In this document: in pieces, positions 41,594 to 49,680 of the stretch
Layout: each line of letters opens with the position of its first letter
Numbering within the stretch: the stretch's first letter is position 1
Assembly: GCF_003234115.2 (NCBI RefSeq)
Contig: NZ_CP126251.1
Location: 2,046,001 to 2,110,000, forward strand
Source of the DNA: Curtobacterium sp. MCPF17_002
GTDB lineage: Bacteria > Actinomycetota > Actinomycetes > Actinomycetales > Microbacteriaceae
Direction: 5' to 3'
DNA: 64,000 nt
The notes under the pieces: generated by a model
What the model was told of the DNA's origin: nothing
Database searches by the model: none
The model's input: the letters and a program-made list of their open reading frames with translations, nothing else
Translations under genes and position numbers: made by a program

Positions 41594-42193
41594 ATGACGA
41601 ACGCCACCGGGTTCGCTCCCCGCGCAGTCCTCGCCGACCGTCTGCGCACCCACGGCCTGGCCACCGATGCCGCCCTGATCGCCGGCGGAGCACTGTTCAC
41701 CGCCGTCATGGCGCAGGTCCAGGTCCCGATGTGGCCGGTGCCGATCACGGGGCAGACCCTGGCCGTCGTGCTCGTCGGCGCGACCCTGGGTGCCCGCCGC
41801 GGCATGCTCTCGCTGCTCGTCTACGCCGTCGCCGGACTCGCGGGTGCGCCGTTCTTCGCCGAGATGACCGGCGGCCTGCAGGCCCTCGCCGTGCCGAGCT
41901 TCGGCTACGTCATCGGCTTCATCCCGGCCGCGGGCGTCGTCGGCTGGCTCGCCCGTCGCAACTGGGACCGCCATGTCGGGCGCGCCGCCGTGGCGTTCAC
42001 GCTCGCGAGTGCGATCCCGTTCGTGACCGGCCTGCCGTACCTGGCCGTCGTGCTCGGGCAGCTCGGCGCGCCGAACGACCTGCAGTCGGTCCTCGCGGCG
42101 GGCCTGTACCCGTTCATCGTGGGCGGCGTCGCGAAGGCGCTCATCGCCGCGGGCATCGTCCCGCTGGCGTGGAAGGCCGTCGGCCGCCGCTGA
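41594..42193 (+). CDS. bioY: Biotin transporter, S component (BioY)
   Basis: A 199-aa membrane protein that captures biotin for an energy-coupling-factor transporter. It has six predicted helices and the BioY motifs VPMWPVPITGQTLAVVLVGATLGARRG and FGYVIGFIPAAGVVGWLA. ATG 41594 has AGGAG eight bases upstream. No bioM/bioN or ecfA/T genes adjoin it, so BioY must use a shared ECF module encoded elsewhere or act alone. A strong terminator follows 11 nt after the stop. Confidence 0.92.
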   Translation: MTNATGFAPRAVLADRLRTHGLATDAALIAGGALFTAVMAQVQVPMWPVPITGQTLAVVLVGATLGARRGMLSLLVYAVAGLAGAPFFAEMTGGLQALAVPSFGYVIGFIPAAGVVGWLARRNWDRHVGRAAVAFTLASAIPFVTGLPYLAVVLGQLGAPNDLQSVLAAGLYPFIVGGVAKALIAAGIVPLAWKAVGRR

Positions 42194-42204
42194 CACGCAC
42201 GGCA

Positions 42205-42250
42205 CACGCAGCAGGGCCCCGCACCGTCCGGTGCGGGGCCCTGCTGCGTG
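42205..42250. terminator. Terminator of bioY
   Basis: A perfect 21-bp stem (CACGCAGCAGGGCCCCGCAC...) with loop GTCC starts 11 nt past the bioY stop. No T-run follows. Confidence 0.8.
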
Positions 42251-42294
42251 TCGGCGTGTCCGGGTGTCTGGCCGTCCGCCGCCCGTTGTCCGCC

Positions 42295-42349
42295 GAGATC
42301 GCACTTCGGCGCCCGCGGACCGTGTGCAACACCGCCGGAATGCGATCTC
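42295..42349. repeat. Imperfect palindrome, repeat family D (copy 1)
   Basis: Arms GAGATCGCACTTCGG and CCGGAATGCGATCTC (two mismatches) enclose 25 bases. A second copy with longer arms is at 58112-58172. Lies between convergent bioY and the sufT-like gene. Confidence 0.7.
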
Positions 42350-42433
42350 AGCGAGTCCCCACGCGCACGCTCGGAGGCGAGACGCGCACCGACGTCCCCG
42401 CGCGTCGCCACCGGCGCGGCGTCCGCACAGACG

Positions 42434-42473
42434 GACGGGAGGCGCGGTGCCAGCTGGCACCGCGCCTCCCGTC
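42434..42473. terminator. Perfect 40-nt palindrome (repeat family A, copy 7)
   Basis: Exact inverted halves (GACGGGAGGCGCGGTGCCAG and its complement), 14 nt past the stop of the last suf gene, in terminator position for the suf operon. Confidence 0.75.
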
Positions 42474-42487
42474 AGAGGTGGTCGCGA

Positions 42488-42817
42488 CTAGATCGAGAAC
42501 CCGAGCGCGCGCATCATCTCGCGCCCGTCGTCGGTGATCCGCTCCGGACCCCACGGCGGCATCCAGACCCAGTTGATCCGGAACGCGTCGACGATGCCGT
42601 CGAGCGCGTTCGCGGTGTCCCCCTCGATGACGTCCGTCAGCGGGCAGCCCGCGCTGGTCAGCGTCATGCTGATCACGAGCGCGGTCGCCTCGTCGTCCCA
42701 GGCGAGGTCGTAGATGAGCCCGAGGTCGACGATGTTCACGCCGAGTTCCGGGTCCTGGACCTCCTTGAGGCCCTCGACGACCTCGTCGAACTTCTCCGGT
42801 GCGAGTGCGGCGATCAT
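42488..42817 (-). CDS. sufT: Metal-sulfur cluster assembly factor, SufT/MIP18 (DUF59) family
   Basis: A 109-aa protein of the DUF59 family, which helps deliver or mature Fe-S clusters. It has VVEGLKEVQDPELGVNIVDLGLIYDL with the conserved DPE, then MTLTSAGCPLTDVIEGD with the reactive Cys, and WMPPWGPERITDDGREMM at the end. This is the free-standing SufT of actinobacterial suf operons. Its ATG overlaps the sufC stop by one base (TGATG). It is the last gene before a family A palindrome. The gene name follows operon position and family, not experiment. Confidence 0.9.
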   Translation of the reverse strand: MIAALAPEKFDEVVEGLKEVQDPELGVNIVDLGLIYDLAWDDEATALVISMTLTSAGCPLTDVIEGDTANALDGIVDAFRINWVWMPPWGPERITDDGREMMRALGFSI

Positions 42818-43584
42818 CAGTTGCCCGCCGCTGCGGCCTGCACGTACCGGTCGTAGCCCTCGTTCTCGAGGCGCTCGGCGAGCTCCGGGCCACCCTGCTC
42901 GGCGACACGGCCGGCGACGAACACGTGCACGAAGTCCGGCTTGATGTAGCGGAGGATGCGCGTGTAGTGCGTGATGAGCAGCACACCGAGGCCGGTTGCC
43001 GCCTTGGCACGGTTGACGCCCTCGGAGACGATCTTCAGCGCGTCGACGTCGAGGCCGGAGTCGGTCTCGTCGAGCACGGCGAACTTCGGCTTGAGGAGCT
43101 CGAGCTGCATGATCTCGTGACGCTTCTTCTCGCCGCCGGAGAAGCCCTCGTTGACGTTGCGCTCGGCGAAGGCCGAGTCCATCTTGAGGTCGGCCATCGA
43201 CTTGCGGAGGTCCTTCACCCAGCTGCGGAGCGCGGGCGCCTCGCCGTCGATCGCGGTCTTCGCGGTGCGGAGGAAGTTCGACACCGTGACGCCGGGGATC
43301 TCGACCGGGTACTGCATCGCGAGGAACATGCCGGCACGGGCACGCTGGTCGACGCTCATCGCGAGGACGTCCTCACCGTCGAGGGTGATCGAGCCGCCCA
43401 CGACGTGGTAGCGCGGGTGACCGGCGATCGTGTAGGCGAGCGTGGACTTGCCGGAGCCGTTCGGCCCCATGATCGCGTGGATCTCGCCCTCGTTGATCGT
43501 GAGGTCGACGCCCTTGAGGATCTCCTTGGTGCCCTGATCGGTGTCGATCGAGACCTGGAGGTCGCGGATTTCCAGAGTGGACAT
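42817..43584 (-). CDS. sufC: Fe-S cluster assembly ATPase SufC
   Basis: A 255-aa ABC-type ATPase, partner of SufB and SufD in the scaffold complex. Walker A is MGPNGSGKST, the signature is FSGGEKKRHEIMQLELL, and Walker B is FAVLDETDSGLD, the SufC-specific form. HYTRILRYIKPDFVHV is also typical. The ATG at 43584 has GGAAC upstream, and 85 nt separate it from the Rieske gene. It ends by overlapping sufT. Cytoplasmic. Confidence 0.95.
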   Translation of the reverse strand: MSTLEIRDLQVSIDTDQGTKEILKGVDLTINEGEIHAIMGPNGSGKSTLAYTIAGHPRYHVVGGSITLDGEDVLAMSVDQRARAGMFLAMQYPVEIPGVTVSNFLRTAKTAIDGEAPALRSWVKDLRKSMADLKMDSAFAERNVNEGFSGGEKKRHEIMQLELLKPKFAVLDETDSGLDVDALKIVSEGVNRAKAATGLGVLLITHYTRILRYIKPDFVHVFVAGRVAEQGGPELAERLENEGYDRYVQAAAAGN

Positions 43585-43669
43585 TGCGTTCCTTCGGTTG
43601 CAGCTGTGGTGCGGCGTCAGCCGCGGGAAGTGTGGGGCGACGGCGGTCGGTCGACCGCCGTCGGGACGG

Positions 43670-43996
43670 TCAGTCGACCGGGACCGGGTCGTGTACGTCG
43701 ACGTAGACGTCGCCGTCACGGACCTCGACCCGGAACACCGGGACGGGCTCGTAGGCCGGGAAGTTCAGCGGCTTGCCGGTCGCCAGCGAGAACCGGGACC
43801 CGTGGGCCCAGCACTCGAGCGTGTCGCCCTCGACGAACCCCTCCGCCAGGGAGATGTCGCCGTGGGTGCACGTGTCGCCGATGGCGTGCACCGAGCCCGC
43901 GGAGTCCTTCACGATGGCGACCGCGGTGCCGTCGACCACGGCACGCATCGGGCTGTCCACCGCGATGTCCGCTTCGGCGCAGACCTTCGTCGACAT
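43670..43996 (-). CDS. Rieske-type ferredoxin in the suf operon
   Basis: A 108-aa Rieske 2Fe-2S protein, usually annotated as a non-haem iron oxygenase ferredoxin subunit. The cluster ligands are Cys43 and His45 (CTHGD), Cys62 and His65 (CWAHG), the standard C-x-H and C-x2-H pair. It has no reductase or oxygenase partner here. Its conserved place between sufD and sufC in actinobacteria suggests electron supply to cluster assembly. The ATG touches the sufD stop. It is soluble, with a short beta-sandwich tail (EVRDGDVYVDVHDPVPVD). Confidence 0.9.
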   Translation of the reverse strand: MSTKVCAEADIAVDSPMRAVVDGTAVAIVKDSAGSVHAIGDTCTHGDISLAEGFVEGDTLECWAHGSRFSLATGKPLNFPAYEPVPVFRVEVRDGDVYVDVHDPVPVD

Positions 43997-45267
43997 CAGG
44001 CCGTGGCTGCTTCCGTCTCGGGCGCGGCGAGGACCGTGCGCCCTTCGACGAGCTCCTGCTCGACCGCGGCGATGAGGCGTTCCTCGAGCTCAGGCGCGCC
44101 GATCTTCTGGATGACCTCGACGAGGAAGCCGAGCACGACGAGTCGACGTGCCTCTTCCTCGGGGATGCCGCGGGACTGCAGGTAGAACAGCTGCTCGTCG
44201 TCGAAACGACCGGTCGCACTTGCGTGGCCGGCGCCCTCGATGTTGCCCGTCTCGATCTCGAGGTTCGGGATGCTGTCCGCACGCGTGCCGTCGGTCAGCA
44301 CCAGGTTGCGGTTCTGCTCGTACGAGTCGGTGCCGTCACCGGCGCGACCGATCAGCACGTCGCCGATCCACACCGTGTGCGCGCCCTGGCCCTGCAGCGC
44401 GCCCTTGTAGTTGACCCGACCGCGCGTGTTCGGCGCGTCGTGGTTCACGTAGACCTGCTGCTCGATGTACTGACCGGCGTCGGCGAAGTACACGCCGTAC
44501 ATCTCGGTCTCGGCACCCTGGGCGCCGAGGTGCGTCGACGGGTTGACCCGCACGACGTCGCCGCCGAGCGAGACCACGACGTGCTTGAGGAAGGCGTCTC
44601 GGCCGACCTCGGCGAAGTGGGTCGACACGTGCACGGCGTCGTCGTCCCAGTCCTGCAGGCTGACCACGGTCAGGCGGGAGCCCTGGTGGGCGACGATCTC
44701 GACGTTCTCGCTGAGGAGCGCCTTGCCGCGGTTGTCGAGCACCACGATGCCCTGGGCGTGCGCCTCGGCCGTGATGACCGTGTGCGCGGCGCGGGGCTGC
44801 GTGCCGAAGTCGGACCGGGTCAGCGTGATGAACTCGTGCGCCTCGGTCGCCTTGACGGTGATCGCGAGCACGGCATCGCGGGCGGTCCAGGCCGCCGCGG
44901 CCGCACGGTCCTCGGGGAGGCCGGCGGTCCCGACGCGGGGATCGTCGCTCCGACCCCACTCGACGTCGGCGCCGTCGGACTGCCGAGCGAGGAAGGGGTA
45001 CGCGGATCCGTCGAGACCGCCGGCGAGCAGCGGCTGGAGCTTCGCGAGCGGTGCGAACTTCCAGTTCACCTCACGCCCGGTGACCGTCGGGAACGCGTCG
45101 ATGTCGCCCGACTGCGGGCGCTCCGAACGGGTCTGGACCGGGATCTTCTTGTCCGGGGCGTCCCAGCCGCCGTCGGAGTGGGCTCCGGCGCCGTGCTGTT
45201 CGGCACCCTGGGCGGGTGCCGCGGGCTCGATCGGCTGGTCGATGTGGGGAGGGGTGGAGCTGGACAT
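43996..45267 (-). CDS. sufD: Fe-S cluster assembly protein SufD
   Basis: A 423-aa scaffold subunit that pairs with SufB. The first 40 residues are Pro/Gly/His-rich and variable. The beta-helix core has HVVVSLGGDVVRVNPSTHLGAQGAETEMYGVYFADAGQ and YVNHDAPNTRGRVNYKGAL. The C-terminal helix region EQLFYLQSRGIPEEEARRLVVLGFL is common to SufB and SufD. It starts right after the sufB stop. No truncation is apparent. Confidence 0.95.
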   Translation of the reverse strand: MSSSTPPHIDQPIEPAAPAQGAEQHGAGAHSDGGWDAPDKKIPVQTRSERPQSGDIDAFPTVTGREVNWKFAPLAKLQPLLAGGLDGSAYPFLARQSDGADVEWGRSDDPRVGTAGLPEDRAAAAAWTARDAVLAITVKATEAHEFITLTRSDFGTQPRAAHTVITAEAHAQGIVVLDNRGKALLSENVEIVAHQGSRLTVVSLQDWDDDAVHVSTHFAEVGRDAFLKHVVVSLGGDVVRVNPSTHLGAQGAETEMYGVYFADAGQYIEQQVYVNHDAPNTRGRVNYKGALQGQGAHTVWIGDVLIGRAGDGTDSYEQNRNLVLTDGTRADSIPNLEIETGNIEGAGHASATGRFDDEQLFYLQSRGIPEEEARRLVVLGFLVEVIQKIGAPELEERLIAAVEQELVEGRTVLAAPETEAATA

Positions 45268-46686
45268 CTAGCCGACGGATCCTTCCATGCTCATCTCGAT
45301 GAGCTTGTTGAGTTCGAGTGCGTACTCCATCGGGAGCTCCCGGGCGATCGGCTCGATGAAGCCACGGACGATCATCGCCATCGCCTCGTCCTCTGCCATG
45401 CCACGCGACATGAGGTAGAACAGCTGCTCCTCGCTCACGCGGGAGACCGTTGCCTCGTGCCCGAGCTGGACGTCGTCGACGCGGATGTCGATCGCGGGGT
45501 ACGTGTCCGACCGCGAGATCGTGTCGACGAGCAGGGCGTCGCAACGAACCGTGTTCGCGGCGTGGTGTGCGCTCGGGTCGACCCGGACCTCGCCGCGGTA
45601 GCCCGCACGGCCACCGCCACGGGCGATCGACTTCGAGACGATCGAGGAGGTCGTGTACGGCGCCATGTGGATCATCTTCGCGCCGGCGTCCTGGTGCTGG
45701 CCGGGGCCGGCGAACGCGACGGACAGGGTCTCGCCCTTGGCGTGCTCACCGGCGAGGTAGATCGACGGGTACTTCATCGTGACCTTGGACCCGATGTTGC
45801 CGTCGATCCACTCCATCGTCGCGCCCTCGTGTGCGATCGCACGCTTGGTGACGAGGTTGTAGACGTTGTTCGACCAGTTCTGGATCGTCGTGTAGCGAAC
45901 GCGGGCGTTCTTCTTCACGATGATCTCGACGACGGCCGAGTGGAGCGAGTCCGACTTGTAGATCGGGGCGGTGCAGCCCTCGATGTAGTGGACGTAGGAG
46001 TCCTCGTCCGCGATGATCAGCGTCCGCTCGAACTGGCCCATGTTCTCGGTGTTGATCCGGAAGTAGGCCTGCAGCGGGATCTCGACGTGCACGCCCTTCG
46101 GGACGTAGACGAACGATCCACCGGACCAGACGGCCGTGTTGAGCGCGGCGAACTTGTTGTCGCCGGCCGGGATCACGGTGCCGAAGTACTCCTCGAAGAT
46201 CTCGGGGTGCTCACGGAGCGCGGTGTCGGTGTCCATGAAGATGACACCCTGCTGCTCCAGGTCCTCGCGGATCTGGTGGTACACGACCTCGGACTCGTAC
46301 TGCGCGGCGACGCCGGCGACGAGACGCTGGCGCTCGGCCTCGGGAATGCCGAGCTTCTCGTAGGTCGAGCGGATGTCCTCGGGGAGGTCCTCCCACGACT
46401 GCGCCTGCTTCTCGGTGGAGCGCACGAAGTACTTGATGTTGTCGAAGTCGATGCCCGTCAGGTCGGCACCCCACGTCGGCATGGGCTTGCGCCCGAAGAG
46501 CGACAGCCCCTTCAGACGGTTCTTGAGCATCCACTCGGGCTCGTTCTTGAGGTTCGAGATGTCGGTGACGACCTCTTCCGAGATGCCACGACGGGCAGAG
46601 GCCCCGGCCTTGTCGGAGTCGGACCAGCCGAACTCGTATTGGCCGAGCCCTTCGAGCTCGGGACGGTCGATGAGCACGTCGGACAT
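45268..46686 (-). CDS. sufB: Fe-S cluster assembly protein SufB
   Basis: A 472-aa scaffold on which clusters form. Typical segments are [64 protein letters not shown] (with Cys), and [24 protein letters not shown] with the conserved Cys. ATG 46686 has GAGGAG upstream. It is first in the operon. No SufR repressor gene precedes it, as is usual in many actinobacteria; instead the divergent gene is ctaA. No intein is present, unlike the mycobacterial SufB. Confidence 0.95.
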   Translation of the reverse strand: MSDVLIDRPELEGLGQYEFGWSDSDKAGASARRGISEEVVTDISNLKNEPEWMLKNRLKGLSLFGRKPMPTWGADLTGIDFDNIKYFVRSTEKQAQSWEDLPEDIRSTYEKLGIPEAERQRLVAGVAAQYESEVVYHQIREDLEQQGVIFMDTDTALREHPEIFEEYFGTVIPAGDNKFAALNTAVWSGGSFVYVPKGVHVEIPLQAYFRINTENMGQFERTLIIADEDSYVHYIEGCTAPIYKSDSLHSAVVEIIVKKNARVRYTTIQNWSNNVYNLVTKRAIAHEGATMEWIDGNIGSKVTMKYPSIYLAGEHAKGETLSVAFAGPGQHQDAGAKMIHMAPYTTSSIVSKSIARGGGRAGYRGEVRVDPSAHHAANTVRCDALLVDTISRSDTYPAIDIRVDDVQLGHEATVSRVSEEQLFYLMSRGMAEDEAMAMIVRGFIEPIARELPMEYALELNKLIEMSMEGSVG

Positions 46687-46768
46687 GGTCTCCTCGTTTC
46701 CTTCTCGCGTGGCAGCTTCTGTGGGGGTGAACCCGTGGCGTCTGGACGCCATTCCACCGCAGACCGCC

Positions 46769-46802
46769 GACACGGTGTTCTGTGCACGGCGGACACGGTG
46801 TT
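46769..46802. promoter_or_regulatory. Direct repeat in the suf-ctaA divergent promoter region
   Basis: The 11-mer GACACGGTGTT occurs at 46769-46779 and 46792-46802, 23 bp apart. Similar preceding bases (ACCGCCGACAC and ACGGCGGACAC) flank each. Each 11-mer holds the inverted half-sites ACAC and GTGT. It lies about 85-115 bp upstream of sufB. A regulator-binding role is a guess from position and repetition. Confidence 0.45.
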
Positions 46803-46881
46803 GCTCCCTCGCAACGTCGATGGTTCCACGCAGTACTGGGTTCCAGCGGCGATCTCGGCCCATTCGGAGCCGGCGCCTGCC

Positions 46882-46887
46882 TAGAAT
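46882..46887 (+). promoter_or_regulatory. -10 element of ctaA
   Basis: TAGAAT, about 67 bp before GTG 46954, with AGGAAGG as ribosome site 10 nt before the start. Confidence 0.5.
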
Positions 46888-46953
46888 CGACTGCTGCTGA
46901 ACCCTCCAATCCTACAGGTTCACTGCACGGAACAACAGGAAGGCACCACCCTC

Positions 46954-47946
46954 GTGACTCGCGTCGGATCCCCCGTCGACCAGGACGTCCGCCCTGCACG
47001 GTGGTGGTCCCTCCCCCGCGTGGTCGACCAACGCGTCGTCGTCCTCGCCTGGGCGTCGTTCATCGTCGAGGTCGTCCTGATCGGCACCGGCGGCCTCGTC
47101 CGCCTCACCGCGTCGGGCCTCGGATGCCCCACCTGGCCCAAGTGCACCGCGGATTCGCTGGTGTCCACGCCGGAGATGGGCGTGCACGGCATCATCGAGT
47201 TCGGCAACCGCCTGCTCACCTTCGTGCTCGTCGTCGTGGCCATCGCGATGTTCCTGCTGGTCGTCCGGATGCGCCGCACCCGCCCCGAACTGTTCTGGCT
47301 CGCGTTCGCCCAGGGCGCAGCGATCCCGGTGCAGGCCGTCATCGGTGGCCTCAGCGTGTTGACCAACCTCAACCCGTACGTCGTCGGACTGCACTTCGTC
47401 GTGTCGACGCTCCTCACGAGCATCACCGCCACGCTCGTCTACCGCTCGGTGAACGGCCCGCGGACCGGCCTCCGCCTCGTCCCCCGCTGGTACACGGGTG
47501 TCGTCCGCGGCACGGTCGTGGCCGCCGCGGTCACCGTCCTGCTCGGCATCCTCACCACGGGCAGCGGCCCGCACGCGGGCGCCTCCGAGGCCGTGGACGG
47601 CGGCCGTCTGCACCGCACCGGCTTCGACCCGGCGATCCTGCAGCACGTGCACGCGGTCCCCGCGTACGCCCTCTTCGCGCTGACGCTGGTGCTCGTCGTC
47701 GGCGCCGTCCGCCTGCGCCTCTCGAGCAGGTGGGCGCTCGTCCTGCTCGTCGTCGAGTTCGTGCAGATCGCCGTCGGGCTGACCCAGGCGCGCATGCACC
47801 TGCCCGTCGGCCTGGTCGGCACGCACATGGTCCTCGCCGGGCTGCTCGTCGGCACCGTCACCGTCGTGGTCCTCTCCACGCGGGGCAGTGCCGGGCGTGG
47901 CGCCGTGCGCGAGCCCACCGACCGCGAGGCCCTCACCACCGTCTGA
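46954..47946 (+). CDS. ctaA: Haem A synthase, COX15/CtaA family
   Basis: A 330-aa membrane protein that oxidises haem O to haem A for the terminal oxidase. It has eight predicted helices. The conserved GGLVRLTASGLGCPTWPKC holds the Cys pair of the first external loop, and His residues lie in GIIEFGNRLL, GLHFVVST, LQHVHAVPAY and VGTHMVLAG. GTG 46954 follows a ribosome site. It is divergent from the suf operon and convergent with ctaB, its pathway partner. Confidence 0.93.
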   Translation: MTRVGSPVDQDVRPARWWSLPRVVDQRVVVLAWASFIVEVVLIGTGGLVRLTASGLGCPTWPKCTADSLVSTPEMGVHGIIEFGNRLLTFVLVVVAIAMFLLVVRMRRTRPELFWLAFAQGAAIPVQAVIGGLSVLTNLNPYVVGLHFVVSTLLTSITATLVYRSVNGPRTGLRLVPRWYTGVVRGTVVAAAVTVLLGILTTGSGPHAGASEAVDGGRLHRTGFDPAILQHVHAVPAYALFALTLVLVVGAVRLRLSSRWALVLLVVEFVQIAVGLTQARMHLPVGLVGTHMVLAGLLVGTVTVVVLSTRGSAGRGAVREPTDREALTTV

Positions 47947-47953
47947 CACGGTC

Positions 47954-48222
47954 CACACGCACGTTCCGACATCCCGCGAATCGCTCGACTCGTGGGGTGT
48001 CGCGCGTCGTGCCCGGATGGTCCGTGCGCGGGACGTCGCCTCATCCACACGCATCCCCCGGGGTGCGGAGGCGACCAGCAGCCAGCCTGGAGGCGCGGTC
48101 CAGCTCCGCCACGCGCCTCCAGGCCGCTGTGGGCACGCCCACCGCCCCACGCGCGTCCGACACGCAGCGCGCGAAACACCGCGCAACGCACGAGACGCCG
48201 CCGTTCCCGGCGGCGTCTCGTG
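47954..48222. terminator. Gap between ctaA and ctaB: family B unit, family A hairpin and a 15-bp terminator
   Basis: The 329-nt gap holds three structures. 47954-48012 is a family B imperfect palindrome (GCACGTTCCGACATCCCGCG and inverse). 48086-48123 is family A copy 8, a 12-bp perfect stem with a 14-base loop. 48189-48222 is a perfect 15-bp stem CACGAGACGCCGCCG with loop TTCC. No gene was found in it. Confidence 0.75.
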
Positions 48223-48275
48223 ACGGAGGCGGTGTCTCGCGTTGGCAGCGGCGCCACGGCGGCGCCGCGCGCGCC

Positions 48276-49217
48276 CTAGAAGGTGAAGACCTGCGGCAGC
48301 AGCGGGTCGATGCCCACGGCGATGAAGAGCAGCGTCAGGTACGTGATCGAGCTGTGGAAGACCCGCATCGGCTGCACGTGCTCGACGTGCTGGATCGCCC
48401 GCGAGTAGAGGCGGTGCGACTCGACGACGAACCAGATGCCGCCGGCCAGCGCGACGACCGTGTAGAGCGGCCCCATGTGTGCGACCGGGATGAGCAGGAG
48501 CGAGCAGACCAGCGTCGCCCAGGCGTACAGGACGACCTGCAGCCCGACGACAGTGCGGCCCCGGACGACGGCGAGCATCGGCACGTCGGCGGCGTCGTAG
48601 TCGTCGCGGTACTTCATCGACAGCGGCCAGTAGTGCGGCGGCGTCCAGAGGAAGATCACCATGAAGAGGATGACCGGCGCCCAGGTCAGCGACCCGGTGA
48701 CGCCCGCCCAGCCGATGAGCACCGGCATGCAGCCCGCGGAGCCGCCCCAGACGATGTTCTGCGGGGTGCGGCGCTTCAGCCACAGCGTGTAGACGAACAC
48801 GTAGATGAGGATCGCGATGACGCTGAGGGCGGCGGCGAGCCAGTTCACGAGGAAGCCGAGCACCGCGGTCGACAGGACCCCGAGGATCCACGAGAACACG
48901 AGTGCCTGGCGGTCGGTGAGCTCACCGGTGACGAGCGGCCGCGTGCTGGTCCGCTTCATGAGGCGGTCGATGTCGCGGTCGATGTAGCAGTTGAAGGCCG
49001 AGGCCGAACCGGCGGACATCGCGCCGCCGAGCATCGTCCAGAACACGAGCCAGAGGTCGGGGACACCGCGTTCGGCGAGGAACATCGTCGGGGCCGTGGT
49101 GACGAGCAGCAGCTCCATCACCCGCGGCTTCGTCAGCGAGACGTACGCTCGGACCTTGCGGGACAGCGTCGATCGGGGTCGATCGGTGTCGGGCCGGGTC
49201 ACGGTGGCAGTCGGCAA
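48276..49217 (-). CDS. ctaB: Haem O synthase (protohaem IX farnesyltransferase)
   Basis: A 313-aa UbiA-type prenyltransferase with about nine helices that adds a farnesyl tail to haem B. The first Asp-rich motif is [20 protein letters not shown], with the conserved ARPL-like element. The second is the loop [29 protein letters not shown] is diagnostic. The start TTG 49217 has GAGG five bases upstream; an in-frame GTG five codons on is possible. It supplies haem O to CtaA, encoded convergently next door. No regulatory site was identified. Confidence 0.93.
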   Translation of the reverse strand: MPTATVTRPDTDRPRSTLSRKVRAYVSLTKPRVMELLLVTTAPTMFLAERGVPDLWLVFWTMLGGAMSAGSASAFNCYIDRDIDRLMKRTSTRPLVTGELTDRQALVFSWILGVLSTAVLGFLVNWLAAALSVIAILIYVFVYTLWLKRRTPQNIVWGGSAGCMPVLIGWAGVTGSLTWAPVILFMVIFLWTPPHYWPLSMKYRDDYDAADVPMLAVVRGRTVVGLQVVLYAWATLVCSLLLIPVAHMGPLYTVVALAGGIWFVVESHRLYSRAIQHVEHVQPMRVFHSSITYLTLLFIAVGIDPLLPQVFTF

Positions 49218-49680
49218 GGGAACCTCAGTCTGTTCGCGTCAGCTCGCACGCTCGGTGGTCGGCTTCGTCGTCGTCGGGGCGTGCGTCGACCCGGAATGAC
49301 CACGGGTCCCCGACAGTTTACGTGATCGAGGCGCCGCGACGATGCCCGCCCCGCCATCCGGATCGAAGTGGACACCGACGGGCGCGACCGACAGCACCGA
49401 CGGGCGCGACCGCCAGCACCGGCGGGCGCGACCGACACGCCCGGCGGGACCGGGCCGGCGTGCAGCCGCGAGGACAACTCGCGTCACCTGAACACCTTCT
49501 GAGTACGCGGTCACTATGCTGGAGTCGCCCTCCCGCAGTGCGTGCCCCGATGACGTCGGCCGCGAAGAGCCGGTCGGTGGCCGCGAGACGGCGACTCGAC
49601 GAAGGCCCCGGGATGGCGATCATGTCCGTGCGATGGCACGAGCCCTCGCACATGTCGCATCAAGAAGGGTCAACATCCAA
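49218..49680. repeat. 463-nt gap between ctaB and tkt with a 22-bp tandem repeat
   Basis: Three copies of a 22-mer (CACCGACGGGCGCGACCGAC and two more bases) lie at 49373-49394, 49395-49416 and 49417-49438, with a decayed fourth after. A TATGCT -10 (49515-49520) is the likely tkt promoter, leaving a leader of about 150 nt. I found no recognised riboswitch in the leader. Confidence 0.65.
49515..49520 (+). promoter_or_regulatory. -10 element of the tkt operon
   Basis: TATGCT, preceded by TGAACA about 20 bp upstream. It is the best promoter-like match before tkt. Confidence 0.45.

Noticed and set aside
42799..46884. A 1361-codon plus-strand open frame opposite the suf operon
   Set aside because: It is the antisense shadow of sufC, the Rieske gene, sufD and sufB. 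Its product is Arg/Val/Asp-rich, without any domain, as expected for GC-skewed reverse frames.
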